Source: Clostridiaceae bacterium
GTDB taxonomy: Bacteria; Bacillota; Clostridia; DSM-8532
Direction: 5' to 3'
Assembly: GCA_012728095.1 (NCBI GenBank)
Contig: JAAYFU010000006.1
Location: forward strand, 1 to 38,284
DNA: 38,284 bases
This document shows, piece after piece, positions 1-7,471 of the stretch. The notes under the pieces are model-generated. The model did not search any database, had not been told where the DNA came from, and worked only from the letters and a program-made list of their open reading frames with translations. Positions within the stretch are counted from its first letter, which is position 1. The number at the start of each line of letters is the position of its first letter. A program made the translations under genes and the position numbers.

Positions 1-3
1 ATT

Positions 4-42
4 AAAAAAGGACTATTTCAAAATCAATTTTTAAAATAGTCC
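4..42 (-). terminator. Rho-independent terminator of the CBS-domain gene
   Basis: Read on the minus strand, a 14-bp stem (GGACTATTTTAAAA pairing with its near-perfect complement, plus positions 29-42 and 10-23) with a short loop is followed by a run of six T (plus 4-9). It lies just past the stop codon of the CBS gene at 58. Confidence 0.8.
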
Positions 43-57
43 CCTCTTTAATTCTGT

Positions 58-474
58 TTACTTTTGTTTGGAGATTTCTGAAAGAGCTTCGGAAGCTTCC
101 ATCATAAAGCGGTTATCGGTAGCCAGATCACCCAGGGCCAACATTCCGACAACCATATTATTCTCTACCACCGGTACCCTTCTTATTTGCTTTTCCGACA
201 TCAGTTTTGTAACCTCGTCAACATCCATATCCGGCGAAGCGGTAATAACCTGACCTGTCATTACATCTCTTACAGGTGTATCGCAGGGGTTCTTGCCGTG
301 CGCAATATTCCTTACGATAATATCCCTGTCGGTTACGATCCCTACAATTCCTGACTGGTCAACTACCGGTATAGATCCTACATTATGTTTCTGCATTAGC
401 TGGGCTGCTTCTACTACTTTTGATTCAGGATTAACACAGGCAACATTTTTTGTCATAATATCTTTTACTTTCAT
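58..474 (-). CDS. Two-CBS-domain protein
   Basis: A 138-residue protein made almost entirely of a tandem CBS pair (about residues 1-58 and 68-125), with repeated VxDVMT/VKDIMT-type starts and GIVTDRDI and GMLALGDL closings. CBS pairs usually bind adenine nucleotides (AMP, ATP, SAM) and act as energy sensors. With no fused effector domain, the partner here is unknown. I start it at the ATG at 474 because GGAGGAAG lies 2-3 bases further up (477-484). A TTG four codons upstream would overlap this ribosome binding site. It has its own promoter and terminator, so it appears monocistronic. Family assignment is firm; physiological role is not visible. Confidence 0.9.
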   Translation of the reverse strand: MKVKDIMTKNVACVNPESKVVEAAQLMQKHNVGSIPVVDQSGIVGIVTDRDIIVRNIAHGKNPCDTPVRDVMTGQVITASPDMDVDEVTKLMSEKQIRRVPVVENNMVVGMLALGDLATDNRFMMEASEALSEISKQK

Positions 475-520
475 GTCTTCCTCCAAATTTTCAATGCATG
501 GTTTTTACATATATAGCTTT

Positions 521-549
521 TGTATAAGACACAAAAGTAATCAGGTAAA
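521..549 (-). promoter_or_regulatory. Probable sigma-A promoter for the CBS gene
   Basis: On the minus strand TTTACC, 17 bases, then TATACA, about 50 bases upstream of the start at 474. The -10 overlaps a perfect 7-bp inverted repeat (CTTTTGT and ACAAAAG, plus 517-537) that could be an operator. Read by eye only. Confidence 0.45.
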
Positions 550-592
550 TCTTGGCTTGGCACAAAACCTCTGTTTTCATAGATTCAGGTTT

Positions 593-1339
593 TCATCTGA
601 ATCGATCCGGAAACTGGTTTACTATTCCGTCAGTCATAACATCAGCCATCCTCATTGCATTTCGTTTCATATCATCATAAAGATCTATTTCTTTTTGAGA
701 ATCGTCTGTCAGCATGAATACCGCCTCGTCTTTTACCAGCGCAAGATGCTCAAACAACATTTCTTCCCATTCCTGCCTTGACCAGTATGGATTTACATCG
801 GCTAATAATGCTGCAATATCCCTCGCATTATCATACCAGATTCTTTCTGTTTCGGCCGCAGCATTATTATCCCCTGCTTTTGCGGCGTTTACGAGATCAA
901 CCGCAATAGTCAAATGATCCCTTAAAAGAGCAGAGAATCTTGCAGCAACCTGAGCTCCGTAAAAAGGTACAAGTGCGTCTCCAAAATCGCCCGGATTCCT
1001 TAGCAGTCTTTGGGTAACAAGCTCAACATCAGGCAAATTAAAAACCAAACTTACTATTGCAAGCCTGGTCCAGGTAATATGTTGTTCCCATAGTAGTCTT
1101 AAGTTATTGCTCAGATTAAATTCGGCCTGTGTTATGCATTCCGCTGAGTAATATCGGCATGGGTAGTTATAACCAGGCCAAATATTAATTCTCTGACCAA
1201 TATAAAGCGTATTTAAGTCAACATCGGGATTGGCTGCAATAATAGCTTCAACTGACGTATCATAACGTCGGGCTATCCTGTATAGATTGTCATTAGGTTG
1301 AACGGTATGAATAATTGTTCCATGATAAAACTGAGCCAT
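593..1339 (-). CDS. LysM-domain protein with helical C-terminal domain
   Basis: A 248-residue protein. Residues about 9-54 form one LysM module (HTVQPNDNLYRIARRYDTS...NPDVD...YIGQRINI), which binds peptidoglycan or chitin-like glycans. The remainder (about 65-248) is an all-helical domain rich in W, L and acidic residues that recurs in clostridial LysM proteins. I know no function for it, although such proteins are sometimes labelled acetylglutamate kinase in databases; no kinase motif is visible. No signal peptide is seen, so export is unclear. I chose the ATG at 1339, 8 bases after AGGTGA (1349-1354); in-frame ATG 1348 and GTG 1351 overlap that site. The CBS gene lies downstream, across an intergenic region that contains its own promoter. 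Confidence 0.8.
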   Translation of the reverse strand: MAQFYHGTIIHTVQPNDNLYRIARRYDTSVEAIIAANPDVDLNTLYIGQRINIWPGYNYPCRYYSAECITQAEFNLSNNLRLLWEQHITWTRLAIVSLVFNLPDVELVTQRLLRNPGDFGDALVPFYGAQVAARFSALLRDHLTIAVDLVNAAKAGDNNAAAETERIWYDNARDIAALLADVNPYWSRQEWEEMLFEHLALVKDEAVFMLTDDSQKEIDLYDDMKRNAMRMADVMTDGIVNQFPDRFR

Positions 1340-1485
1340 ATTAATCATCACCTGAATATCCGTCTATACTCAGGTTATGTCAATAATGATTCCATAGTTC
1401 CTTCCGCCTTAAATCCTGATAACAATATTTTTGCCGTAAAAAAATAAATTTCTTCTCCAAAAGTACAAGTTGAATAATAATGGCC

Positions 1486-1530
1486 TAAAAAATTAAAGCC
1501 CGGATATACCATATAAGGATATTCCGGGCT
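1486..1530 (-). terminator. Terminator of the symporter gene
   Basis: An AGCCCGGATAT arm (1497-1507) pairs with ATATTCCGGGCT (1519-1530). On the minus strand the stem is followed by TTTAATTTTTTA. It sits about 45 bases after the symporter stop. Confidence 0.85.
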
Positions 1531-1572
1531 CATTTACATTGCCTGTTTAAATCATGATACCGTTTAAATAAA

Positions 1573-3135
1573 CTATTCTTTGAATGACTTAGCCAATTCA
1601 AACTCTTCAATAATTTCTGATGATGGTTCTTCCGATAACAGTGAGGCAACGACTATGGCTATACAGGATATGATAAATGCCGGGAAGAGCTCGTATATTC
1701 CGAAAATGCCTCCGATCGGCTTAATCAGCAGCTTCCAGATAAATACCATCGAACCTCCGGATACCATGCCTGCGATAGCGCCAGCTCTGGTTGTTCTCTT
1801 CCAGAACAGCGAGAACAGCATCAGGGGGCCAAAGGTAGCGCCGAAGCCTGCCCATGCGAAAGATACGACTTTAAATATAACGCTGTTTTCATCTGTTGCT
1901 ATAATCATGGCAATAACGGATATAATCAGCAAAGTTAATCTTGACATGGTAAGTACCTGTTTGTCGCTGGCATCTTTTTTCATGATTCCGTGGTTAATAC
2001 TTTTTGAAAAGGCAGTGGCGGCAATCAGCAAGTAAGAGTCGGATGAACTGATCGTTGCCGCAAGGATACCCGCCATGACAAATCCCGCAAATACCGGCAA
2101 GAAAAAGTCCATTGACATTAAAATAAATATACTTTCAGAGTCGCTTTGAGTTAACAGAGCATCCGGATATATTACTCTGCCGATTATGCCTATAGCCACA
2201 GCGGCAGCAAGTGAAATGGCGCACCAAATCGTTGCGACTCTTCTGGACAGTTTAAGCTGCTGAGGCTCTTTAATAGCCATGAATTTCATCAATACCTGGG
2301 GCATTCCGAAATATCCCAGTCCCCAAGACATTGTAGAAATAACAGTTAAGAATCCATATTTCCCGGCCTCTCCGAACATTGGATTTCCTGCAGCATCCAG
2401 CTGTTGAACCCCGTCTACGAGGGTAGGCTGAGCTATACCAAAAAACTCCAGGAATCCAGGAATGGTTTTTGCGTTGTTAATAACGGCTGAAATTCCTCCG
2501 GCAATGGATATACCCGTTCCCAGTACAACCACCAGAGAAATAATCATAACAACTCCCTGAAGAAAATCGGAAGCGCTCTCGGCCAAAAATCCGCCTATAA
2601 ATGTATAGAAAACAACAAATAATGCGCCGGCAATCATCATATAAATATATTTTGTCGCAAATAATCTGCTGAAGAGCTTGCCTACCGTAACAAAGCAACT
2701 GGCGGCATAAACTGAGAAGAAAATAAGAATAAACAACGCAGCAATGGTTGCGATAATTTTGTTCTTCTCCTTAAATCTGTTACTGAAAAAGTCGGGAATG
2801 GTAATAGAATCAGAGGCTATTACAGAGTAGCCGCGAAGCCTTTTTGCAACAAAGAGCCAATTCAGATATGTACCGATAAGTAACCCGATAGCCGTCCATA
2901 TTGCATCACTTAAACCAAACCAGTATGCTACCCCAGGAAGTCCCATAAGAAGCCAGCCGCTCATATCCGATGCTTCTGCTCCCATTGCAGTAACCCAGGG
3001 ACCTAATGATCTGCCTCCAATAATGAAGTTATCACTGCTTGCGCCTGCACGTCTAAAATAATATAATCCTATACCGATTACTACTGCCATATAAATACAC
3101 ATGGCAACGAAGATTTGCACTCTTTCTCCGCTCAT
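1573..3135 (-). CDS. putP: Sodium/proline-type symporter (SSS family)
   Basis: A 520-residue, very hydrophobic protein with about 13 membrane helices and the expected length for PutP of the sodium:solute symporter family. Family landmarks are the N-terminal helix followed by YYFRRAGASSDNFIIGGRSLGP, the segment GAEASDMSGWLLMGLPG near residue 55, SASDFLQGVVMI, and SSSDSYLLIAATA in the later Na+-site helix. It would import proline, or a related solute, with Na+. Exact substrate cannot be fixed from sequence. The ATG at 3135 follows GGGGAGAAG. A consensus-like promoter and a strong terminator bracket it, so it is a single-gene transcript. Confidence 0.88.
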   Translation of the reverse strand: MSGERVQIFVAMCIYMAVVIGIGLYYFRRAGASSDNFIIGGRSLGPWVTAMGAEASDMSGWLLMGLPGVAYWFGLSDAIWTAIGLLIGTYLNWLFVAKRLRGYSVIASDSITIPDFFSNRFKEKNKIIATIAALFILIFFSVYAASCFVTVGKLFSRLFATKYIYMMIAGALFVVFYTFIGGFLAESASDFLQGVVMIISLVVVLGTGISIAGGISAVINNAKTIPGFLEFFGIAQPTLVDGVQQLDAAGNPMFGEAGKYGFLTVISTMSWGLGYFGMPQVLMKFMAIKEPQQLKLSRRVATIWCAISLAAAVAIGIIGRVIYPDALLTQSDSESIFILMSMDFFLPVFAGFVMAGILAATISSSDSYLLIAATAFSKSINHGIMKKDASDKQVLTMSRLTLLIISVIAMIIATDENSVIFKVVSFAWAGFGATFGPLMLFSLFWKRTTRAGAIAGMVSGGSMVFIWKLLIKPIGGIFGIYELFPAFIISCIAIVVASLLSEEPSSEIIEEFELAKSFKE

Positions 3136-3170
3136 AGCTCTTCTCCCCTTAATGTGTTAATGATTGCATA

Positions 3171-3199
3171 ATTATACCAGAGTAATTAATAATATTCAA
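3171..3199 (-). promoter_or_regulatory. Sigma-A promoter of putP
   Basis: Minus strand TTGAAT, 17-base spacer, TATAAT. The start codon is about 35 bases downstream. Confidence 0.75.
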
Positions 3200-3810
3200 T
3201 TTTTTTGTATAAAATAATAATCTTCATTCTCCCGGCATCGTATTTCAAATTTTGTCGCTTTCCGGGATATCTTTTGAATCATAGCCTTTCAAAAATCATA
3301 ATTCTTGGTATATGAAATTAATCTAAGGAATAAACGTAGCGGACCTTCGTTAGCTTTACTCCCATGATCTCGCAAAAACATTCTTCATTACTGCAATAAG
3401 AATGGTTTCTAATAAATATAGATTTTATTATTATTTGGGACAATGCTATGCTGATAATAAAAATAGTATTTTATCCAAAACCGGGTTATAAAATTTTCTA
3501 TATTTCTATAGTAATTTTCATTAAATTCCTGATATAATAAATATACATTTTTCGATTTTCATGGAAGCTATAAACGGGTCATTTTTAAGCAGATATTAGG
3601 TAATTATTGCTTGGTAGCTGTTTAATCTTCATCCTTTGGGTGCTTTAATTCTACAGACACGTCTGTCAGTAAAGTGCTTCCAACTTTTTTTACAGTTGCT
3701 TCATTTGGATACTATTCATTAGTACTTCTTTGTTTTCTATTCATAATTGCTTGTTTTGTCTCATAATCATCAAATGCCAGACAAGCGTTATTAAATTTTT
3801 TTATCAATTT
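3200..3810. other. Long AT-rich intergenic region before hydC
   Basis: No convincing reading frame on either strand. It contains an extended -10 element (3530-3538), a small palindrome ACAGAC-AC-GTCTGT at 3653-3666 that could bind a dimeric regulator, and a short stretch near 3345-3360 (GTAGCGGACCTTCGTTAGC) that weakly resembles the dispersed repeats seen around 26100. Nothing else is recognisable. I see no clear riboswitch fold. Confidence 0.5.
3530..3538 (+). promoter_or_regulatory. Possible extended -10 promoter for hydCBA
   Basis: TGATATAAT matches the extended -10 form TGnTATAAT. No good -35 is seen at 16-18 bases. If used, it would give a leader of about 300 bases before hydC. Confidence 0.3.
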
Positions 3811-3828
3811 TGGTTAATTTTTTAACAA
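3811..3828. promoter_or_regulatory. Putative Rex operator upstream of hydC
   Basis: TGGTTAATTTTTTAACAA matches the Rex consensus TTGTTAA-N4-TTAACAA at all but one of the defined positions. Its core GTTAA-N4-TTAAC is perfectly symmetric. It lies 22 bases before the hydC start and just before its AAAGGAGG site, where a bound repressor would block transcription. Rex is an NADH/NAD+ sensor that typically represses hydrogenase and fermentation genes in clostridia; the rex gene itself is not in this window. Confidence 0.75.
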
Positions 3829-3849
3829 CTAAACAAAGGAGGTTTAACA

Positions 3850-4347
3850 ATGAGCAATAAAACTGGCTCCTGCACGTGTAACCCAACGGAAAAAACATCG
3901 AGGTACAGCGAAATTGATAAAGTGATTGAACTATACAAGGACAAAAGAGGAAGCTTGATTCAAATTCTTCATCTTGCACAGGAAATCTACGGCCACCTCC
4001 CTCTTGACTTGCAGCAATACATAGCAAAATCTTTAGACATCCCTCTTTCGGAGGTATCTGGAGTAGTTTCTTTCTATTCATTCTTTTCCACCAAACCCAG
4101 GGGACAACATACAATAAGAGTTTGTCTTGGAACTGCCTGTTATGTAAGAGGCGGGAAAAAAATCATTGAAAAATTATCTGAAATCTTGGGTGTAGGTTTA
4201 GGTGAAACCACCAAAGACGGTCGTTTTACCTTTGAGATAGCACGCTGCATCGGGGCCTGTGGTCTTGCGCCTGCAATGATGATCGATAATGTTGTCTATA
4301 AACAGGTTAACGCCAACAAACTGGAATCCATCCTGTCTCAATATTAG
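3850..4347 (+). CDS. hydC: [FeFe] hydrogenase subunit HydC (NuoE-like)
   Basis: A 165-residue NuoE/HydC-type protein: N-terminal helical bundle (about 20-80) and a thioredoxin-like [2Fe-2S] domain (about 85-165) with ligands C92, C97, C133 and C137 in VCLGTACYVRGG and ARCIGACGLAP. It relays electrons in the soluble HydABC complex that couples NAD(P)H and reduced ferredoxin to H2. An extra N-terminal stretch has two cysteines (C8, C10). The start is fixed by AAAGGAGG six bases upstream. hydB begins 21 bases later and hydA follows that after 4 bases, so the three genes form one operon. The Rex-like site upstream suggests redox control. Confidence 0.93.
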   Translation: MSNKTGSCTCNPTEKTSRYSEIDKVIELYKDKRGSLIQILHLAQEIYGHLPLDLQQYIAKSLDIPLSEVSGVVSFYSFFSTKPRGQHTIRVCLGTACYVRGGKKIIEKLSEILGVGLGETTKDGRFTFEIARCIGACGLAPAMMIDNVVYKQVNANKLESILSQY

Positions 4348-4368
4348 GATTGCGGAGGTGATTTTTAA

Positions 4369-7300
4369 ATGAGCAAAACCATCAGCACCATTCATGACCT
4401 GGAACAGATTAAAAACGAATATATTCAAAATACAAATAAGTATAGATATCAGGTATTGATTTGCGGCGGCACCGGCTGTATTTCTTCAAACTGCGCCGAA
4501 GTAAAAAAAGCGGTCCTGGAAGAAATAAAAAAATATGATTTGGAAAAAGATGTTTTAGTATATGAAACCGGATGTATGGGAATCTGTGCAGTAGGGCCGG
4601 TAATGCTTGTACTTCCCGACAGAACCTTTTATACCGAATTAACCCCTGAAAGCGCCGCGAATATAGTAGAAAGCCATCTGGCCGGCGGACAGATTCTGAT
4701 TGAGAACACTTATTATGACAAATCTTTGAATAAGTATGTTCCAAAAATAGACGAGATTGAGTTTTTCAAAGATCAGGTTAAAATTGCCCTGCGAAATTGT
4801 GGAATTATCGAACACGACAGTATTGACGCCTACATAGCCCATGACGGCTATTTTGCCGCATATAAGGTTATTACTCAAAAGACACCTGAAGAAGTAGTGG
4901 AAGAAGTAAAAAAATCAGGTATTAAAGGACGCGGCGGCGCGGGATTCCCAACCGGCATTAAATGGGAAGCAGGACTAAAAGCAAAAGCCGATAAAAAATA
5001 TATCGTCTGTAATGCCGATGAAGGGGATCCGGGCGCATTTATGGACAGAAGCATAATAGAAGGTGATCCTCATTCCATAATTGAAGGCATGATAATCGGC
5101 GGATATGCAATCGGCGCAAATACTGGGTTTGTTTACGTCAGAGCCGAATATCCCATTGCGGTCGAACGGCTCTCAAAAGCCATTGAGGAAGCGCGCCGGC
5201 GCGGATTATTGGGCTGTAAGCTCTTCGGAACCGAATTTTATTTTGATTTGGAAATCAGAATCGGCGCAGGAGCTTTCGTATGCGGCGAAGAAACCGCTCT
5301 TATGAATTCAATTGAGGGACAGAGAGGAGAACCTCGGCAGAAACCTCCCCTGCCTTTTCAAAAGGGACTTTTCGGATATCCTACCATTATCAACAATGTC
5401 GAGACTATCGCATGTATACCGGCTATTATCCTTAACGGCAGCGAATGGTTCAGTCAATACGGCACAGAAACCAGCAAAGGAACCAAGGTATTTGCATTAG
5501 CAGGGGATCTGGTTAATTCCGGAATAGCCGAGATACCTATCGGAACGCCTCTTGGAGATATACTCTTTAAAATCGGCGGAGGCATGAAGGACAAAAAGAA
5601 GTTTAAAGCAGCTCAAATCGGCGGCCCTTCAGGCGGATGCATTACCCAGGAAAATCTTAATGTAAGTACAGATTATGAATCCATTTCAAAACTGGGTGCC
5701 ATTATGGGTTCCGGCGGACTTATAGCAATGAATGAGGACACCTGTATGGTGGATACCGCCAGATACTTTATGGATTTCATTCAGGATGAATCATGCGGAA
5801 AATGTGTGGCATGCCGCCTTGGGACCAAAAGAATGCTGGAAATACTTGAACGAATAACTCGGGGCGAAGGCGAAGAGGGCGACATTGAGAAGCTCGAAGA
5901 GCTTGGTAACATAGTAAAAGACACGGCAATGTGCGGTCTTGGTCAATCGGCGCCCAACCCGGTTCTGAGTACCATAAGATATTTCAGGCATGAATATGAG
6001 GAACATATAAAAAAGAAATACTGCCGAGCCGGTGTCTGCTCGGAATTGTTTATATCACCATGTGAAAACACCTGTCCCGCTAATGTTAATGTTCCGGGTT
6101 ACATATCGCTGATAACTGCCGGAAGATTTATCGATGCCTATAATTTAATAAGACAGGAAAATCCGTTCCCGGCTGTATGCGGACGAATCTGCACCAGACC
6201 CTGCGAATCCAAATGCAGGCGCAGAACCGTGGATGAAGCGGTTGCCATTTGTGATTTAAAGCGCTTTGTAGCCGATTACGCTTATAAAAACGAAAAGCCT
6301 TTCAACGAAGATATCATTTTCCCGAAAAACGGCAAGAAGGTTGCCATTATCGGCGCCGGAGCTTCAGGTCTGACCTGTGGTTACTATCTGGTTCGCATCG
6401 GATATGATGTTGATATTTATGAAGCCGAGTCTGTCGCCGGAGGAGTCCTTGCATTTGGTATTCCCGAATATCGTCTTCCCAAAAAAGTTATAGCCCACGA
6501 GATTGAACTTATTCAACAGGCAGGTGTTAATATTATCTTCAACACTGAGGTTGGCCGCGACATTGCTTTCCAGGATCTTCGCAAGAGATATGACGCAATA
6601 TATGTGGCAACCGGAACCCAGTTACCTCAGAGAGTCAATATCCCGGGCGAAGAACTTAAAGGCGTGATCCATGGTATAAACTTCTTAAAAGATGTCAATC
6701 TCAAACGTAATGTAAAACTTGGCCACACCGTTGCAGTGATTGGCGGCGGAAATACGGCCATTGACTCTGCCAGAACCGCTTTAAGACTCGGCGCCAAAAA
6801 GGTTATCATACTTTACAGGAGGACCATTGACGCAATGCCTGCTTATGAATCGGAGATTCATGAAGCCCTTATAGAAGGCGTTGAAATAATGGAATTGGTA
6901 AGCCCTGTAAGGTTTATTGCAGGTAAAGACGGTACAGTAGCAAAAGTAGAATGTATAAGAATGAAGCTGGGAGAATTTGATCGTACCGGCAGAAGAAAAT
7001 CCATACCCATACCCGGATCCAATTTCATACTGGATGTCGACAACGTTATCCCCGCCGTCAGCCAATACGCGGATTTGCCATTCATCAAAAAAGAAGAGAT
7101 AGGGATAACCTCCTGGGGAACATTCATCATTGATGAGGAGACATTAATGACAACAATGGAAGGAGTATTTGCCGGAGGAGACGTAGCAAGAGGTCCTGAT
7201 ACGGTAATTTCCGCCATAGCTGACGGAAAAAAAGCCGCAATTTCCATAGATCTTTATCTGGGAGGCAAAGGAAAACTGAACAAGGGGCCTAAAATCGATA

Positions 7301-7467
7301 TTCCCGATACATTTGACGAGGATGAGATTGTAGCGCTGAAAAGATTCCCTCTTGACATGCTCCCTGTCGAAAAACGAATGAACCTGGATAGCGAAGTTGT
7401 GCTGGGATTCCATAAACTTAATGCCATTGCTGAATCCATGCGCTGCTTACACTGTGATAGGAGGTAG
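4369..7467 (+). CDS. hydB: HydB-GltD fusion: flavin/FeS subunit of bifurcating hydrogenase
   Basis: A 1032-residue protein, far longer than the roughly 600 residues of ordinary HydB. Order: thioredoxin-like [2Fe-2S] domain (C32, C37 or C42, C69, C73); NuoF core with the FMN/NADH loops KGRGGAGFPTG (186-196) and GAGAFVCGEETALMNSIEG (299-317); a [4Fe-4S] site at C476, C479, C482 and C522. Instead of the usual C-terminal two-cluster ferredoxin there is a complete GltD/NfnB-like module: a cysteine-rich FeS domain (C565, C569, C604, C608, C612, C616), an FAD site GAGASGLTCG (662-671), a second nucleotide site GGGNTAIDSART (792-803) followed by YRR (816-818), and GGDVARGPDTVISAIADGKKAA. It ends in a CLHC pair. 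The YRR pair is typical of NADPH-binding GltD relatives, so a second, possibly NADPH, entry site is inferred. The reading frame is intact. Confidence 0.92.
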   Translation: MSKTISTIHDLEQIKNEYIQNTNKYRYQVLICGGTGCISSNCAEVKKAVLEEIKKYDLEKDVLVYETGCMGICAVGPVMLVLPDRTFYTELTPESAANIVESHLAGGQILIENTYYDKSLNKYVPKIDEIEFFKDQVKIALRNCGIIEHDSIDAYIAHDGYFAAYKVITQKTPEEVVEEVKKSGIKGRGGAGFPTGIKWEAGLKAKADKKYIVCNADEGDPGAFMDRSIIEGDPHSIIEGMIIGGYAIGANTGFVYVRAEYPIAVERLSKAIEEARRRGLLGCKLFGTEFYFDLEIRIGAGAFVCGEETALMNSIEGQRGEPRQKPPLPFQKGLFGYPTIINNVETIACIPAIILNGSEWFSQYGTETSKGTKVFALAGDLVNSGIAEIPIGTPLGDILFKIGGGMKDKKKFKAAQIGGPSGGCITQENLNVSTDYESISKLGAIMGSGGLIAMNEDTCMVDTARYFMDFIQDESCGKCVACRLGTKRMLEILERITRGEGEEGDIEKLEELGNIVKDTAMCGLGQSAPNPVLSTIRYFRHEYEEHIKKKYCRAGVCSELFISPCENTCPANVNVPGYISLITAGRFIDAYNLIRQENPFPAVCGRICTRPCESKCRRRTVDEAVAICDLKRFVADYAYKNEKPFNEDIIFPKNGKKVAIIGAGASGLTCGYYLVRIGYDVDIYEAESVAGGVLAFGIPEYRLPKKVIAHEIELIQQAGVNIIFNTEVGRDIAFQDLRKRYDAIYVATGTQLPQRVNIPGEELKGVIHGINFLKDVNLKRNVKLGHTVAVIGGGNTAIDSARTALRLGAKKVIILYRRTIDAMPAYESEIHEALIEGVEIMELVSPVRFIAGKDGTVAKVECIRMKLGEFDRTGRRKSIPIPGSNFILDVDNVIPAVSQYADLPFIKKEEIGITSWGTFIIDEETLMTTMEGVFAGGDVARGPDTVISAIADGKKAAISIDLYLGGKGKLNKGPKIDIPDTFDEDEIVALKRFPLDMLPVEKRMNLDSEVVLGFHKLNAIAESMRCLHCDRR

Positions 7468-7471
7468 TTTT

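Noticed and set aside
1355..1383. TTGACA-N17-GATATT promoter for the LysM gene (minus strand)
   Set aside because: Transcription would start at about 1348, inside or past the ribosome binding site, so it could not serve the start at 1339.
3653..3666. ACAGAC-AC-GTCTGT palindrome as a defined operator
   Set aside because: Short, matches no regulator I can name, and lies far from both gene starts; noted only within the intergenic entry.
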